Positions 22,141 to 33,494 of a stretch of 64,000 nucleotides of DNA are shown piece by piece (positions within the stretch are counted from its first letter, which is position 1; every line of letters starts with the position of its first letter). The stretch spans positions 9,689,563 to 9,753,562 of the forward strand of contig JAJEKV010000014.1 of the NCBI GenBank assembly GCA_021234155.1. The letters are read 5' to 3'. This stretch comes from Isoetes taiwanensis. Lineage: Eukaryota > Streptophyta > Lycopodiopsida > Isoetales > Isoetaceae. A model generated the notes under the pieces. That model had not been told where the DNA came from, searched no databases, and worked only from the letters and a program-made list of their open reading frames with translations. A program made the translations under genes and the position numbers.

Positions 22141-23690
22141 TAATAGTAGTGTAAGTGATATATGGTAGCAAGAAGTTGAATAATGTTATTGTTATTGGAA
22201 TACGCCATGTTGTAAATTCTCTTATTGTGAAAACATCTATTGAGACGAGATCTCCTGTTGTTTTACTATCATCACATGTACTGCAAGCTCTAGTTCATCA
22301 AACAGTCTTAAACATGTTAATGCAATTTAACCATGGCATTGAGACGCTTGCAACTTCTTTTATTGTTAAACATGCCCACATCTTTAATAAAACATTTCAA
22401 AATTGTCACATTGTATTGTTACACATGACAAAAAAAAAAAAAAAAAAAAAACCAAGATGCTGCGCACGAGAGGTTGCCCTCCGGTGGCCCGAGAGTGTGT
22501 TTTCATGGGCTCTGTTTCTTCATTTTGTGTTGGATCTTGTTTTGTTTTTGAGGAGCCATGTAAATGCTATGAATGCAAGTTGTCGGTTTGTTAGCCCAAG
22601 AAGACTTGACTGAGATACTGAACAAATCCAAGAGCAATAGAGTTTGTCTTTATTACTAAGGTTGCAATTCATTGAGATGGTTGAAATGTATTACTCTATC
22701 ATGTAGTGATTGTTATGTAGGTTTTATTAACACAAATTGACTAAGTTCATGAGATTATATTGCTCGTCTAGAGTTGTAACTAATTAAGAAAGGTGCATAA
22801 TATGGGTGTTTACATGTTTGCCCCTACTTTAATGAGCAGGTTAAGGATTGCTAGACTTGTGGCTATATATTTAGATGCATGAGAGCACATGGCACACGAG
22901 GGAGCACTTACAAATAGGATTGTCTGCCATAAATGCCTGCAATGAATGAGTCCACACACGTGTCATGTTGTGGTAATTTCAAGGAAGAAAATAGGTGAGA
23001 ATAGAAATAGGGCACTGCTTTATATAGGAAGAATAGCATGGAATTTAAGTTCATGGATGATTGTATACAGTCACACGAGGACACATGCGTACCATTCGGT
23101 TGGCAACTCGAGAACATGCTCGTAACTAGCTGACATGGACAACAGCTCCTAGACGTCATGAGGTGACTTACTCAGGATGTGCATTACCGTTCTATTTGCT
23201 CATTCACGAGCATCAGCTGCAGTATACTAGAGCCTATCTCTATGTATATTTTTGAGTTGCTTGCCATACTTTCGGAGCATCTTCATTATCTCCATCACAA
23301 TAGCCTTCACCTCGCCCTCGAATAGGCCATGACAAAGCCTCCTCTTGATGGCATGAGTGTCGAGATAGGAGACCACTTGCTGTGAGCAATCCTTCGGCCC
23401 GTTGTCGCAAGGCCTTGGGTGAGACTGAAATCTGCTCAACCTCAATCACATGGGCAAACTCCTGCATCGTGAATGGCAAACTCTCCATGAACGGTTTGTG
23501 TTTGGATAAGAGGTCAACAATGGATGAAACGAATCACAATGAGACTTAGCTAGAAAGTTTTCTTGCTTCTTTCCATGGTCCTTGTCTCCGGTGTTTTAAG
23601 AGCCTTTGATTGGCCTTACTAATTGAGTTAACAGTTTCACTTCTAAGGAGCATGTAGAGAGATACAATACATAGATAGGTGGTTACTGCT
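22141..23690. other. unassigned intergenic sequence
   Basis: No gene or element recognised. There is a run of 23 A at 22429-22451. Two overlapping minus-strand frames at 23227-23488 lack motifs. The block reads as AT-rich neutral sequence. Confidence 0.5.
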
Positions 23691-23691
23691 T

Positions 23692-23760
23692 TTGGATCTA
23701 TGGCTTAATTGGTAGAGCACTGGGCCCTCAACCTAATAATCACAGCTTCAAGTAGAGAAT
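23692..23760 (+). repeat. tRNA-like relic (possible SINE head)
   Basis: TGGCTTAATTGGTAGAGCAC at 23701-23720 fits a D-arm/box A. CAGCTTCAAGTAGA near 23742 is a weak box B, at a normal distance. The possible anticodon loop CCCTCAA would read CTC (Glu), but position 33 is C not T and the arms pair poorly. It is a pseudo-tRNA or a SINE head, not a working tRNA. Confidence 0.4.
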
Positions 23761-24790
23761 CTTGAGGAATCTCTATAGAATCTTGAGGGGATCTATACAT
23801 ATCTTGAGGGGATCTCAGAATTCTAGCTTCTCATAAGTTTCAGACAGACACACATTGAACAACCTTAGATCCCTACCCACAAAAAGACGGCTATATTGAA
23901 TAGTCAAAGTCATGTACACCTCCAAAGGATAAGAAAAATATATTCCCTAAGAATATTTTCATTCATTTCATCGCTCCAGAATATCTGGCGAATTGGGGTC
24001 CCAAATCCTGAAAGCTTAGATATCCAATACTATAAATGATAGAGAGCCCAGTTGTGTTCATCTGGGTTCTTGACAAGACATTGATTATCTTAAACTTTGA
24101 AATATGCCCAAGTTTTTGAAGGTTCTAAGAATTCCAAGATGGGTAACAAGCTCGGGAGAAGATGGTGAAAGTTATTCTAATGTGATCAATATTTCTTTTT
24201 TGAACAGTTATACAACTTAGAACATGTATACAGAGATGGATGCATTATACAATCAAGCTTCATCTGAATAATCATAATAGATGGATGGTATATACATGTA
24301 GATCTATCCAATGTGTATATGAATCATGCCATGTTGCCTACTGTATTTTTCTTTGGTGTTTACTATTTTTTCCTCCTTTGCAGTCCGAAATTTATAGATT
24401 ATCATGAACTCAGGTAGACGGCTTTAATGAACCAAGTATTGATTCATAAAAGACATGATAGTGTAGACTTATCAATGTGTAATTTGCTTTGGATGCTCTA
24501 CATCCTTTCGACGAGCTTGCATATAGGCATCCTCATATGAAAAAATACAAAATATTCGGGGATGTACAAAAACGTTCAGGCAGGCATGCACCAAGTCATT
24601 CTAAGCAAAACGTGAAGACACAGGAATGATGCAAAATCTCCTCCTAGAGGATCCTCACGCCAATGTATAGTTCTAGCATGTTTTTTACTTATTTTCAAGT
24701 CTTTTTATCTTTAGTTATTTTTGAGTTAAATCAGTCTTATAGGTGCAGAACCAAGTTGCTCGAACATTGGAGAATAAACCGTCCATCCAA
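23761..24790. other. unassigned intergenic sequence
   Basis: No gene recognised. A small duplication, AATCTTGAGG(A/G)(A/G)ATCT, occurs three times at 23758-23816. Confidence 0.5.
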
Positions 24791-24799
24791 TACACAAAT

Positions 24800-25045
24800 C
24801 TGGAGACAGGAAAGTGGCTACCAATTATAGAACAATCTTAATTGGCAACACTTTTGCAAAGATCCTAGGTAGTTTGCTGGAAAACAGACTGAGCACCTGG
24901 GTAGAGGATGAAGAAAAACGTTCCATGTACCAGGCAGGTTTTAGAAAATAATATAGCACACTGGACCATGCACTCACGCTTTGGGTGCTTGTAGAAAAAA
25001 CCAAATCTCCCAATACTGCGCTTTACATTGCCTTTATCGGTCACA
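24800..25045 (+). pseudogene. LINE reverse-transcriptase fragment
   Basis: Plus-strand translation from about 24815 gives YRTILIGNTFAKILGSLLEN, RLSTWVEDEEKRSMYQAGFR, a stop, then STLDHALTLWVLVEKTK and a tail ALYIAFI. This is the conserved RT block 1-3 region (IxLxNTxxKILGxxL...QxGFRxxxSTxDH). It is from a different lineage than the LINEs at 33495 and 41145, whose corresponding motif is AGFRSRHSAIDHIFTLR. An in-frame TAA follows GFRK. Only about 80 residues survive. Confidence 0.75.
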
Positions 25046-25719
25046 TAATAGATCAAGAGCTAGAAAAGATAGAAAAGATAATAGATTTGCATGGTAAGAG
25101 CCTTCATGTTGATGCACATGAGCAGTTGCATCTTCTTGTGGAAGTTGGAGAAACAAATAATGAAATGAAGCACCAGAAGTTAAGCTCTGAGCTTCATGCG
25201 TTAGAGGCCAATATTGATCTTGCAGCTAGTTGCCCAGGCATAGAGGAGCAAAAGTTTTGGAATGCCCGTGTGGAGCTATGTGAGAAGCATACTGCACATC
25301 AGCGAGTTTTGCACGCATTTTGAGGGCATGAGAAGGGGATCAATGTCGGATCTAGCTCAAACAAGTAGCAGACCCATTTAGTTCTAGCAGCATTAAAACC
25401 TCAGGTTTTCCTAGCTAGAGCCTTTATCCCATCTAATCATGGGAAGACTAATAGTTGGCAAACCCCAGATGCCACAACATATGTAGTGGTTCATGGCCCT
25501 CAAGTGGAGGCGCATAAGGATCTGGCAAGTAAAATTCACAAAATGATCCTCTCCTCCTGTATACATTGTCCAGGCATGGTGTCTTGACCTTAGCATCATA
25601 ATCAGCCATGTTATAACGAGGCTGGTAAGTCCCAGACACCTTAGAGTTTTATAGTTGTTACAGATTCATATAGTTCTATAGATTTATTAAAACTTTAAAT
25701 CGTCGCATTAATAGCATAA
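25046..25719 (+). other. open frame of unknown nature and unassigned sequence
   Basis: The RT fragment's frame continues to 25323 with an unrelated, helix-rich segment (DQELEKIEKIIDLHGKSLHV, HQKLSSELHALEANIDLAAS). I do not recognise it; charge and heptad pattern suggest a coiled coil. It may be part of a captured exon. The remainder to 25719 shows nothing. Confidence 0.4.
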
Positions 25720-25850
25720 GGACATGTGGCAAGAGATTAGTTGGCACATTAATTAAGGAGGCCTAGGTGGCAAGAAATAAGATGGCATATTAGTTAAGGA
25801 AGGCTAGGTGGCAAGAAGATAGGTTGTCCATTAATTGCCAGGTTCTCTCT
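25720..25850. repeat. three degenerate 45-bp tandem repeats
   Basis: Variants of AGGTGGCAAGAAATAAGATG followed by GCATATTAGTTAAGGA occur three times in a row. The GGTGGCA/TTAAT motif recurs elsewhere in the window (39517-39605, 63330). Confidence 0.65.
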
Positions 25851-26081
25851 CTCCCCCCCCTTTTTTTTTGTTTGGGGGATTGTCAATAATAAATGGTTAA
25901 GGTAATAGATGTCAAGAGTAAAAATGACGTGGCAATTTCAATGTAAGGTGTGAAAAATCTAGAAAGAGGTGGGTTTGCTTGCCTTGACTAGTTGTGAATT
26001 TGCTTGTCTTGACCATGACGATTTGCTTGCTTGCCTTGCTATTTGATAATTTTGGAATGTGGATTTTATTCTCAATTGAGT

Positions 26082-26165
26082 TAAGATACTCTACTCTAAA
26101 GTAGAATAGTAGTATGGATAAGAGAGTTAAGATACTCTACTTTAAAGTAGAATAGTAGTATAAAT
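26082..26165. repeat. tandem duplication with small hairpins
   Basis: GAGTTAAGATACTCTACT(C/T) plus TAAAGTAGAATAGTAGTAT occurs twice, 49 bp apart. CTACT(C/T)TAAAGTAG is a near-perfect stem. Confidence 0.7.
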
Positions 26166-26744
26166 TAACTCGTATGCAGATCTGCCTAATGGTTCGCGTG
26201 TGTTCATTTTGAGGAGAGACCTGCACATGCCTAGGATGCTACCCTGAAGCAGCTGTAGAACTAGTAATGTCGTTATGGGAGACCGGCCTGAGCATCCTAT
26301 TGTTGATGCTATCCAACTTCCAGGTAACATTCAAACTCTCCATTTTTTACTTTTAGTGTGATTTCATTTCTCTTAGATTGGTTGCTTAGTCTGTGATTAT
26401 TTGGCCTTCTAGACATATAGAATTAGCGGATGGTATGATTAAGACGTCAGATAGTTGTGTGTCAAAATTAGATTTTAGGCTATGCCATTTGAAGTTCCAT
26501 GATGATATTGAAATATTAGATTTCGAAAAATATGACTTGATTTTGGGTACGGTCTGATTGACTCTACTTGATGCTTATATTGAATAGTAAATATAAGACC
26601 CTCATTTTGTAAGGCATTAGATGGATCTACACATTGCTTGAAGTGTCTTTTTGAGCTTTTTGCTCCACCACTATTAATATGTTAGCAAGGCAAGCGTTAT
26701 GTGCATAAGGGTGAGACCTTATATGTTGGAATGCTGAGCAAAAA
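26166..26744. other. unassigned sequence
   Basis: No gene or element end recognised; it leads into a decayed gypsy fragment. Confidence 0.45.
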
Positions 26745-27050
26745 TTGCTAAGTTTCCTGAAGCTAGCAACTTCCCTTCAATACAAGCTGTAGTAGATGAG
26801 TATAAAGATGTGTTTCCTGACCAATTAACTAAGATGCCACTGAGCCATGAGACAAAATTGCATCCCCATCTCGACCGTCCTATAGATTTAATGTGATAGA
26901 AATGGAAGAGTTGAAAAGGCAGGAAACTAATTGAGCAAGGGTTTATTCGCTCTAGCACATCGCTTTCTGGCTATTTGCCCAAAAGCAAGATGTAGCCTGC
27001 GTTTGTGTGTAGACTATTCAAATCACCGTTAAAGACCAATATGATTGTCA
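26745..27050 (+). pseudogene. decayed Ty3/gypsy RT N-terminal fragment
   Basis: Plus-strand pieces read VVDEYKDVFPDQLTKMPLSH, then HPHLDRPI, YRFNVIEMEELKRQ and EQGFIRSSTSLSGYLPKSKM. This is the gypsy RT entry region (DVFPDEL...YRMS..E..ELK.QL.ELL..GFIRPS.SP) with frameshifts and stops and no VKKKDG block. It lies about 200 bp beyond the end of the TH1 gene. Confidence 0.75.
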
Positions 27051-27244
27051 GACGGATTGCCTCCCCATTTAAGGCGCAAATGTGCCCATAAGCTGATAAA
27101 GACACAGAATCCCTGATTCCAGCAAGACTCTGTTGAACATGGTCCATGTCTGCCTCTTTTTACATAGATGGAGAAAAACGTTCTAAGATGCCCAAGAAGT
27201 TCGAACAATGGGCAAGACGAGCAATACTATAACAGAAGCACCTG

Positions 27245-30200
27245 TTACTTGTCAATAAATTTTGTTTTCACCCCACCTGAAATATGTTGTGCGAGTTTTA
27301 GCTACCGTCTATACTTTGACAAGACTACAGTGAATTTAGGTTACCTTCAACTTGTTCAAAGAGAACTTCTCGAGAAGTTTCTGAATCCATGTAATATTCA
27401 AACCTGCAATTGAATATGAATTTAGCTACTGTAAACTTCTAACAGAACAATGCAATAACAGACCTATTTGAAAAGCAAACTTCAATTGGAGTATCTGTAG
27501 ATGATAGTTGCCTTGTTGCTTCCACGAGCACTGTCACAATTTCTGTTTTGCGTGTACTTGCAAGTAAACAGTCATATTCTGCTGGCACCGTAATGGCAAA
27601 GAAGTTATCACTGAATTCACTCAAGAAAACCTTTTCAATGTCTTGAAGTGATATCCTCCTTTTCACCTTGAACCAATTGGGATCCAAAGTATACAAGGCA
27701 GCATTTGTAATTAAAAGAACTCGCTTTCTAAGCTTAGTATTTTGATTCACCTTCATAATGTTGTCTGCAAATAATACTTGTTTATCTCCTGCATTAACAA
27801 TATGAACTTGTGTAAAAGTTCAACAACAAAAGTAACCTTGGAACGCAAAGTTTTTCCGGATATTCTATTATATGTTCTTCTCCAGACATGGTAAGATGTT
27901 TAGATGTATCATTATTTGTTCATGAACTTGCTCAAAAACGAAGGATTCTTAAAGAAAGAAGCATCAAACAGTCCAATAGGCCCAAGGCAAGCAGAGAACT
28001 TCATTTTTTCCTGCTGTGAAGGGCAGGCCACAGCAGATAACAGCAAAAGGCAGGGAGATGATGAAATGGGGGGGCTCGCCAAAAGGAGGATATTTCCAGA
28101 TATTAAGGGGGTTGACTTTCAAGAAACTAAGATAATTGAGAACTCAAATGCGCTTATTTTAGGATGGCAAATAAAGTGTTACTTTCATTGAAAATACTGT
28201 CTATTAACAACATTGGTCAGAGTAGAAAACATGATTTATTCCAGGGAGTTGGTGTGAATCGTGTATGTTTGTACCTGACCATAAGCCTTCTTGCAACAAT
28301 ACTAAAAGCTTAGGGGAACTCTATCCAGGGACTCCAATTATAACTGGTTTCAAAATCAGTTCCCATTTCCTCAATGTTGACCCCCCTTAACAATCAGCCT
28401 TCATTTTTTAACAAGTAGCTTGTCTTTCACCTTTCCATTTTTGCTTAGAGAAGCGCCATTGCCCTTAATCTTTAGCCTTGCCATTCCTTGTTAAATTAAG
28501 CTTTGGCTAGATTAATGTCTCTTGGTCCCATGGCAGATCTTTTACCCGTGTAGGCCACACCCCCGAGCTTGTGCGATATCAAATTCTTTCCTTCTCAGGC
28601 TTGATTATCCTCAATCATTTCTTTCTGAGAGGTCAGTCATCCATCTCAATTACAGTTGGACATGAACCCAAATACAGTCTGTGGATTATTCCAAGTCAGA
28701 GAGTGTCCATGTAGAACTCAATTGCAGTCAAGCGTAAACTCAAGTATGCTCTGTGAGTCTTGGCAGTAATATCACCTTCTATCAATCTCATTCAAATCAA
28801 AACTCAGGTGGTAACTATTGAATTCCTGGAACTTACACTTGGCTAAGAAGGCAGTGAATCAGACAAAAAATAGCAGGCAAGCGGCTGCCAAATGTCCACT
28901 TTGCCCCCCGTCCGGGATTACTCCTACTGCAAGGAGTTGCAGCACCTCATGGTAGACTGGCCCCCAACAGAAATAAGGGAACATACAATCAAGGAGAATA
29001 CATTAATGGGCGGTTCGCATGACAAGAGATATCCTGGACACTTTGCTGAGTCAGCGCGGAACATTTGGGTCGGTGTGGAACATTTTGCTTCCTTACAAAT
29101 CGGTTCCATGGCAAATCCAGGAGTCATCAGCTTACATCCACGTACTTTCTAGGGTATGAATTCGAATTCCGGTCCTTGTGATTGTTTGAACATGATGAGG
29201 AATCACAACACTCGCTAAAGGATCCTTTCCAGATTTCTCTGAACATGATAGAGACATTGATGTGGTCCCATCTATAGAAATTGCACTCTCTGAAGGATCC
29301 TTTCCAGATCACTGAGAACAAGACACCCAATCAGCAGCATATAATTTGATGCATTGAACGAAAATTGCTCAAGATCGGAAAACATTAAGTACCATGGGAA
29401 GACGATCCAGGCCATGGCAAATTGGGAGTGTGCATGGATGAGATGAGAATGATCATGGAGTTTACAGATTATAAGCGGCTGAATCTAGCGGTGCAGTTGA
29501 CTCAGCCAAATATATCAGCTGTGATGACCTCTCATCATTTCAACCCTACATAAGTCAACATGCACTAACTAGTGATGACACACCCCACACATGGTTGAAG
29601 TCCCATGTCCATCAGAAATTGCAGTGTTAGTTGCAGGTGGCGAATTTGGCGGGGCGCAGTGCGAGCAGTGGCTGCACGTTCACTTGCAAGGAGAGGAATC
29701 CAGCTTTCAGCCAGTGGCATATTCCTCACAGAGATCGTGCCAGTGTATCTGGGAGCTCTTAACGCTTCCCCATATGCTGACCTAGCTTGAGTTGGCAATG
29801 TCCCATGTGTTACCTTTCTGCTGGTGGCCTACTCATAGACTGTCCAGTGTATCTGGGAGCTCTCAACACTTCCTCGTATGCTGATCCAGCTTGAGTTGGC
29901 AATGTCCCATGCATTACCTTGGGCCCCCAACCCGGCCGATGCCGCAATCATGGTAGGGCAAACCCTTTTTAAACGTGCGTCGGAGATACAAGATTTCAAT
30001 GGAAACGAATGCAGATGCGAGACAGCCGAATCATTGGTCAGTGCTGCACGCTGCTGCAGATCCAGCATCTAAGTGGCCAATCTGTAGAAGATATCCTGGC
30101 TGTTGAGAATAGCTGCTGGGCCAATCTGCTTGGATAATTGCCTAGTTTTTCCTTGCAACGCTTGGTCGATCACTCGTTACATTCTTGGTTTTAATATTTC

Positions 30201-33200
30201 AGTTGACACTTGAAAGAAACAGATTGGAGTATTGCACTGGCTAATTGCATTCCTTGCCTGCCAGTTCTGAAGTTGTATCTTGATCATACAAACAACCATT
30301 CTCTCTCATTGTGCCATCTAAATTGGAGCCTTCCATTACCATGCAACCAAAACTGCATGCAATTGATACTGAAGATTCAGTAACTGTAAATCTGTAAAAT
30401 GGTAAATTCAACCCTTGGATCCACCATACCAAGCATCGTTGGAGTACAATGTTGCTCTTGGGAAGCAGGGAATTGTGGGGTGAGGAGTTGGAAGTGCAAA
30501 TGCTGCTCCTCTCTCTATAACCAAACACCGTCATCCTCGTACAATTGGAGGGAAGGGTATTGGAATGTGTAAATCAATGACCAGCGGAGTCAGAAAGGAG
30601 CTTATGGAGGAAGCGGTATCCACTGATCATCCTAGATTAGAGATGCACCATATAACGCAAAGAGCTTCTCCCACCTAATGAGAAAACGAGGAAACATGGA
30701 TGTATTATTCTCCCTGATGGATAACGTGAGGCTATGAGGCGGCATTGCATCAACATTCTAATTTCTTCATGTGTTGGCACCATCTTTCATTCGACAGTCA
30801 TGCTTCCAAAGCTTGAAAAAGAATCACCGGCTCAGACAATCAAGATGGTTATTGCTAACATTGTACCCTAAGAGGTGTGACTGACTTCCATGGATAAAAG
30901 AAGTTGTTGATCTGATCTTTTAATATTCAACTAAACCAACTGCTCTACAGCAGTCTGGAGTTCCAAGGCCATCAATACACGCTTTGCATACCAGCTCATT
31001 GCACTTGAAACGCCTTTAAAATGCCCATGATGGATTGCATAGGACTATAGTATCTGAGTAGCATAATTGGCCCTCTAAAACTGAGACAACTTCCCTTGCC
31101 GTCCAAAAAATGTGTCTTGGGACACATTATAATCTTGGACTGACCCATTTGTAGGTCATTCGATTGACATACCATACCTTTACCTTGATGACGATATGTG
31201 GCAGGTTGAAAAGCTCAAGCGATGGGCAAGCCATTGTTGCACACGTCCTTCACCATCTATTTTAAATGAGAAGCAATGTGCTGATGAAGAACTCAATAAA
31301 AGTTGGTTGGATTACAGTCACAGCAAGACTTAAGACAGGTCAGCAGCTTGTCAACGTCACCTAGATTAACCTGCATAGAAGAGCATGAAATGCTACTTAA
31401 CATCCTTAGTCTAGCAGTTAAAGAACTCCTAAATCATAAAGTATGTGCCAATTTGCCATACTTAGCATGTCCAAATTTTCGTGATAAAATAGTAGGTGTG
31501 TCTGCTGACCTTGTTCTTCAAGCAAGTTTGAACTAGAGAATCGGAGCACCAATGGCACTCATAGGCACAAGATGGACAGTCCTACATGACAAAAAGAAAG
31601 GCAGCCTGGACTTGTTTATAGACTTTAAAAGCCAGATTTAGAGCATAAAAATATCCTGGCAAACAAACTTCATTTGATACACATCATCCTTCGGGTATAA
31701 ACATAGTTCAATAGAGATTCATTTATTTCTTGCTTCACCACCATGCTTATATCCATATCTCCACATCTATGTGAGATGCCCTTGAACTTGCAACATTTAC
31801 TTGGATTTGGCTATGCATACACATTAAACCTCATTCTCCCAAAGTGATGCAATGCAATTATATTAGAGACATCCTTCTGTAAGCTTATAACAAGTCATTG
31901 GTTTGTACCATGTACTAGCACCTTTAAAGGTATCTTGTTTATTAATAACAGTGGATTTATATATATGTGCATCTTCTCTGAGTACAGATATTTCATAATT
32001 ACTTGCAAGTAGTCAGAGAGGGATTCAAACGACATCTTAACATAAGTTGCTCTTGCAGCTATATTGTCCAAACCGTTTGCAGTTAAAGCACTCTATCCCT
32101 CTATGAACTCGTTGGTCAGGTAGCATATGCTTCTGTACAGCCTAAAGTTCCTTCAGAAATAACAAATATTAGTGCAGTAAATTAGCTTGTTGTTCTCAGA
32201 GCCATCAGTTATTATAATGCCCATCTTCTCTTATGTTCCACCCTTTTAGGGCGCCATTTGCCCTGGTTCTTTGGCTTAATGTCAAGCAGACACAAGGAAG
32301 ACTTCTCTACATGCCCCTTTGCCAAAGGTTCCAAAGATTTTAAATCCAATAGCTTAGATTTTTTTAATTACATGCTCTACATGTACCAAATTTAAGTCTA
32401 GTGCAGACATCTCCTTCTCCAGTCAAACACATAGGAACTCAGAGTAATCTCCTGCTGCCTGCAACAAGCTTGAAATCACAAGCTATATTAAAAACTCTTC
32501 ATTATCTTGATTTCAGAATCAGATTCAAAGTTGGATTATCAACTCTTCAAGGCTCAGGACATTCCTGAGAAAAATGACTTGCCATTAGTAAGCACATTCT
32601 TATATTTGATATAATATCAGTATGCTGATAAGCGTCGCAAGCCCTTGCATGGCTTGCATAAAATATACTTACCAAAGAGGTCTTCGTCCTGGCCATATAA
32701 TCCTCTTTCAGAGAAATAAGCTGGTCAGGTGCATACTGATGTGCTCACCATATGTCGGGCGGATGCAAACCTTCTAACTATTTGTTTGCGGTTGGCAGAT
32801 TGCTAGTGCTTCATTTTTTTTAATTAATTAAATTGGTAACGCAATCCACACTAAGAAAAAAACTGTATAGAATCTGAGGCCTTCTTTGCTGGTAGGCATC
32901 CAATCAAAGTTTAAATATAACTAAAAGAATACGACAGGACCTGAAATCAGGAGTTCGAAATAACCATGGGACCGAGCAAGTATTTACTAGAAAACTAACC
33001 TTGCTTTGACAAAAGTTTAAGGATCTGCTGATTAGAAGCCACATTAAGATAATCCCCTTGGAATTGGCGATACATGGAAGCTCGCCGTCGTATCTTCACT
33101 CCCATAAATGGCTCTTGACTTTCCAATACATTGCCCGGAATTGGACGTATGCGTCCCTGTGTCATCTGCCCATCATCTTCGGCGGCATTACCTGCCGTAT

Positions 33201-33243
33201 CTTGCAGTCGGACTCTTCGAGCTGCCTTGGCGTCTTGCGCCAT
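27245..33243 (-). CDS. TH1-domain (myosin I tail-like) protein, 215 aa, four exons
   Basis: Exons: 33243-33000, 27776-27464, 27403-27345 and 27276-27245, joined with matching phases (648 bp including TAA). All introns are GT-AG. An in-frame TAA sits two codons before the ATG, supporting the start. The N-terminus has a basic RRRASMYRQFQGDYLNV segment. The TH1 core follows: VLFADNIMKVNQNTKLRKRV, LLITNAALYTLDP, FKVKRRISLQDIEKVFLSE, FFAITVPAEYDCLL, KTEIVTVLVEA and VCFSNRFEYYMDS. It ends VEGGVKTKFIDK. TH1 domains bind acidic phospholipids in class I myosins. This protein has no motor or IQ motifs, and plant myosins (classes VIII and XI) lack TH1, so a stand-alone membrane-associated adaptor is inferred. 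Intron 1 is 5.2 kb. The exons show no lesions, so I think it is a live gene. Confidence 0.85.
27777..32999 (-). other. large first intron of the TH1 gene
   Basis: 5.2 kb without a recognisable gene. A 74-bp direct repeat occurs at 29739-29812 and 29845-29918 (both start CCAGTGTATCTGGGAGCTCT). A GGATCCTTTCCAGAT motif occurs at about 29220 and 29297. Short open frames at 27904-28191, 28892-29152 and 31303-31536 have no motifs. Confidence 0.55.
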
Positions 33244-33494
33244 ATTTTACCGATTTGGGGTTGGATTCCAGAAGCTTGCTGGGTATACCATAATCGAATG
33301 CCCATATTCGAAGTTTCGTGAAAATATTACACCAAACGTAAAAGTCAGAAAAAACATTCTGTCTTTTCATCAATAGCGACATGTCACATGCCACATGATA
33401 ACTTTCGAACCTAAGAATGGCGATGAAAATTTCTTGGTCTGCGAACTTCTCCACATCAGATTTATTCCACGATTGACTCATTTACCTCTTATTT

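Noticed and set aside
22429-22451. Poly(A) run as a processed-pseudogene tail
   Set aside because: No coding sequence or target duplication upstream.
27904-28191. Plus-strand 95-residue frame
   Set aside because: Within the TH1 intron, no motif, no splice support.
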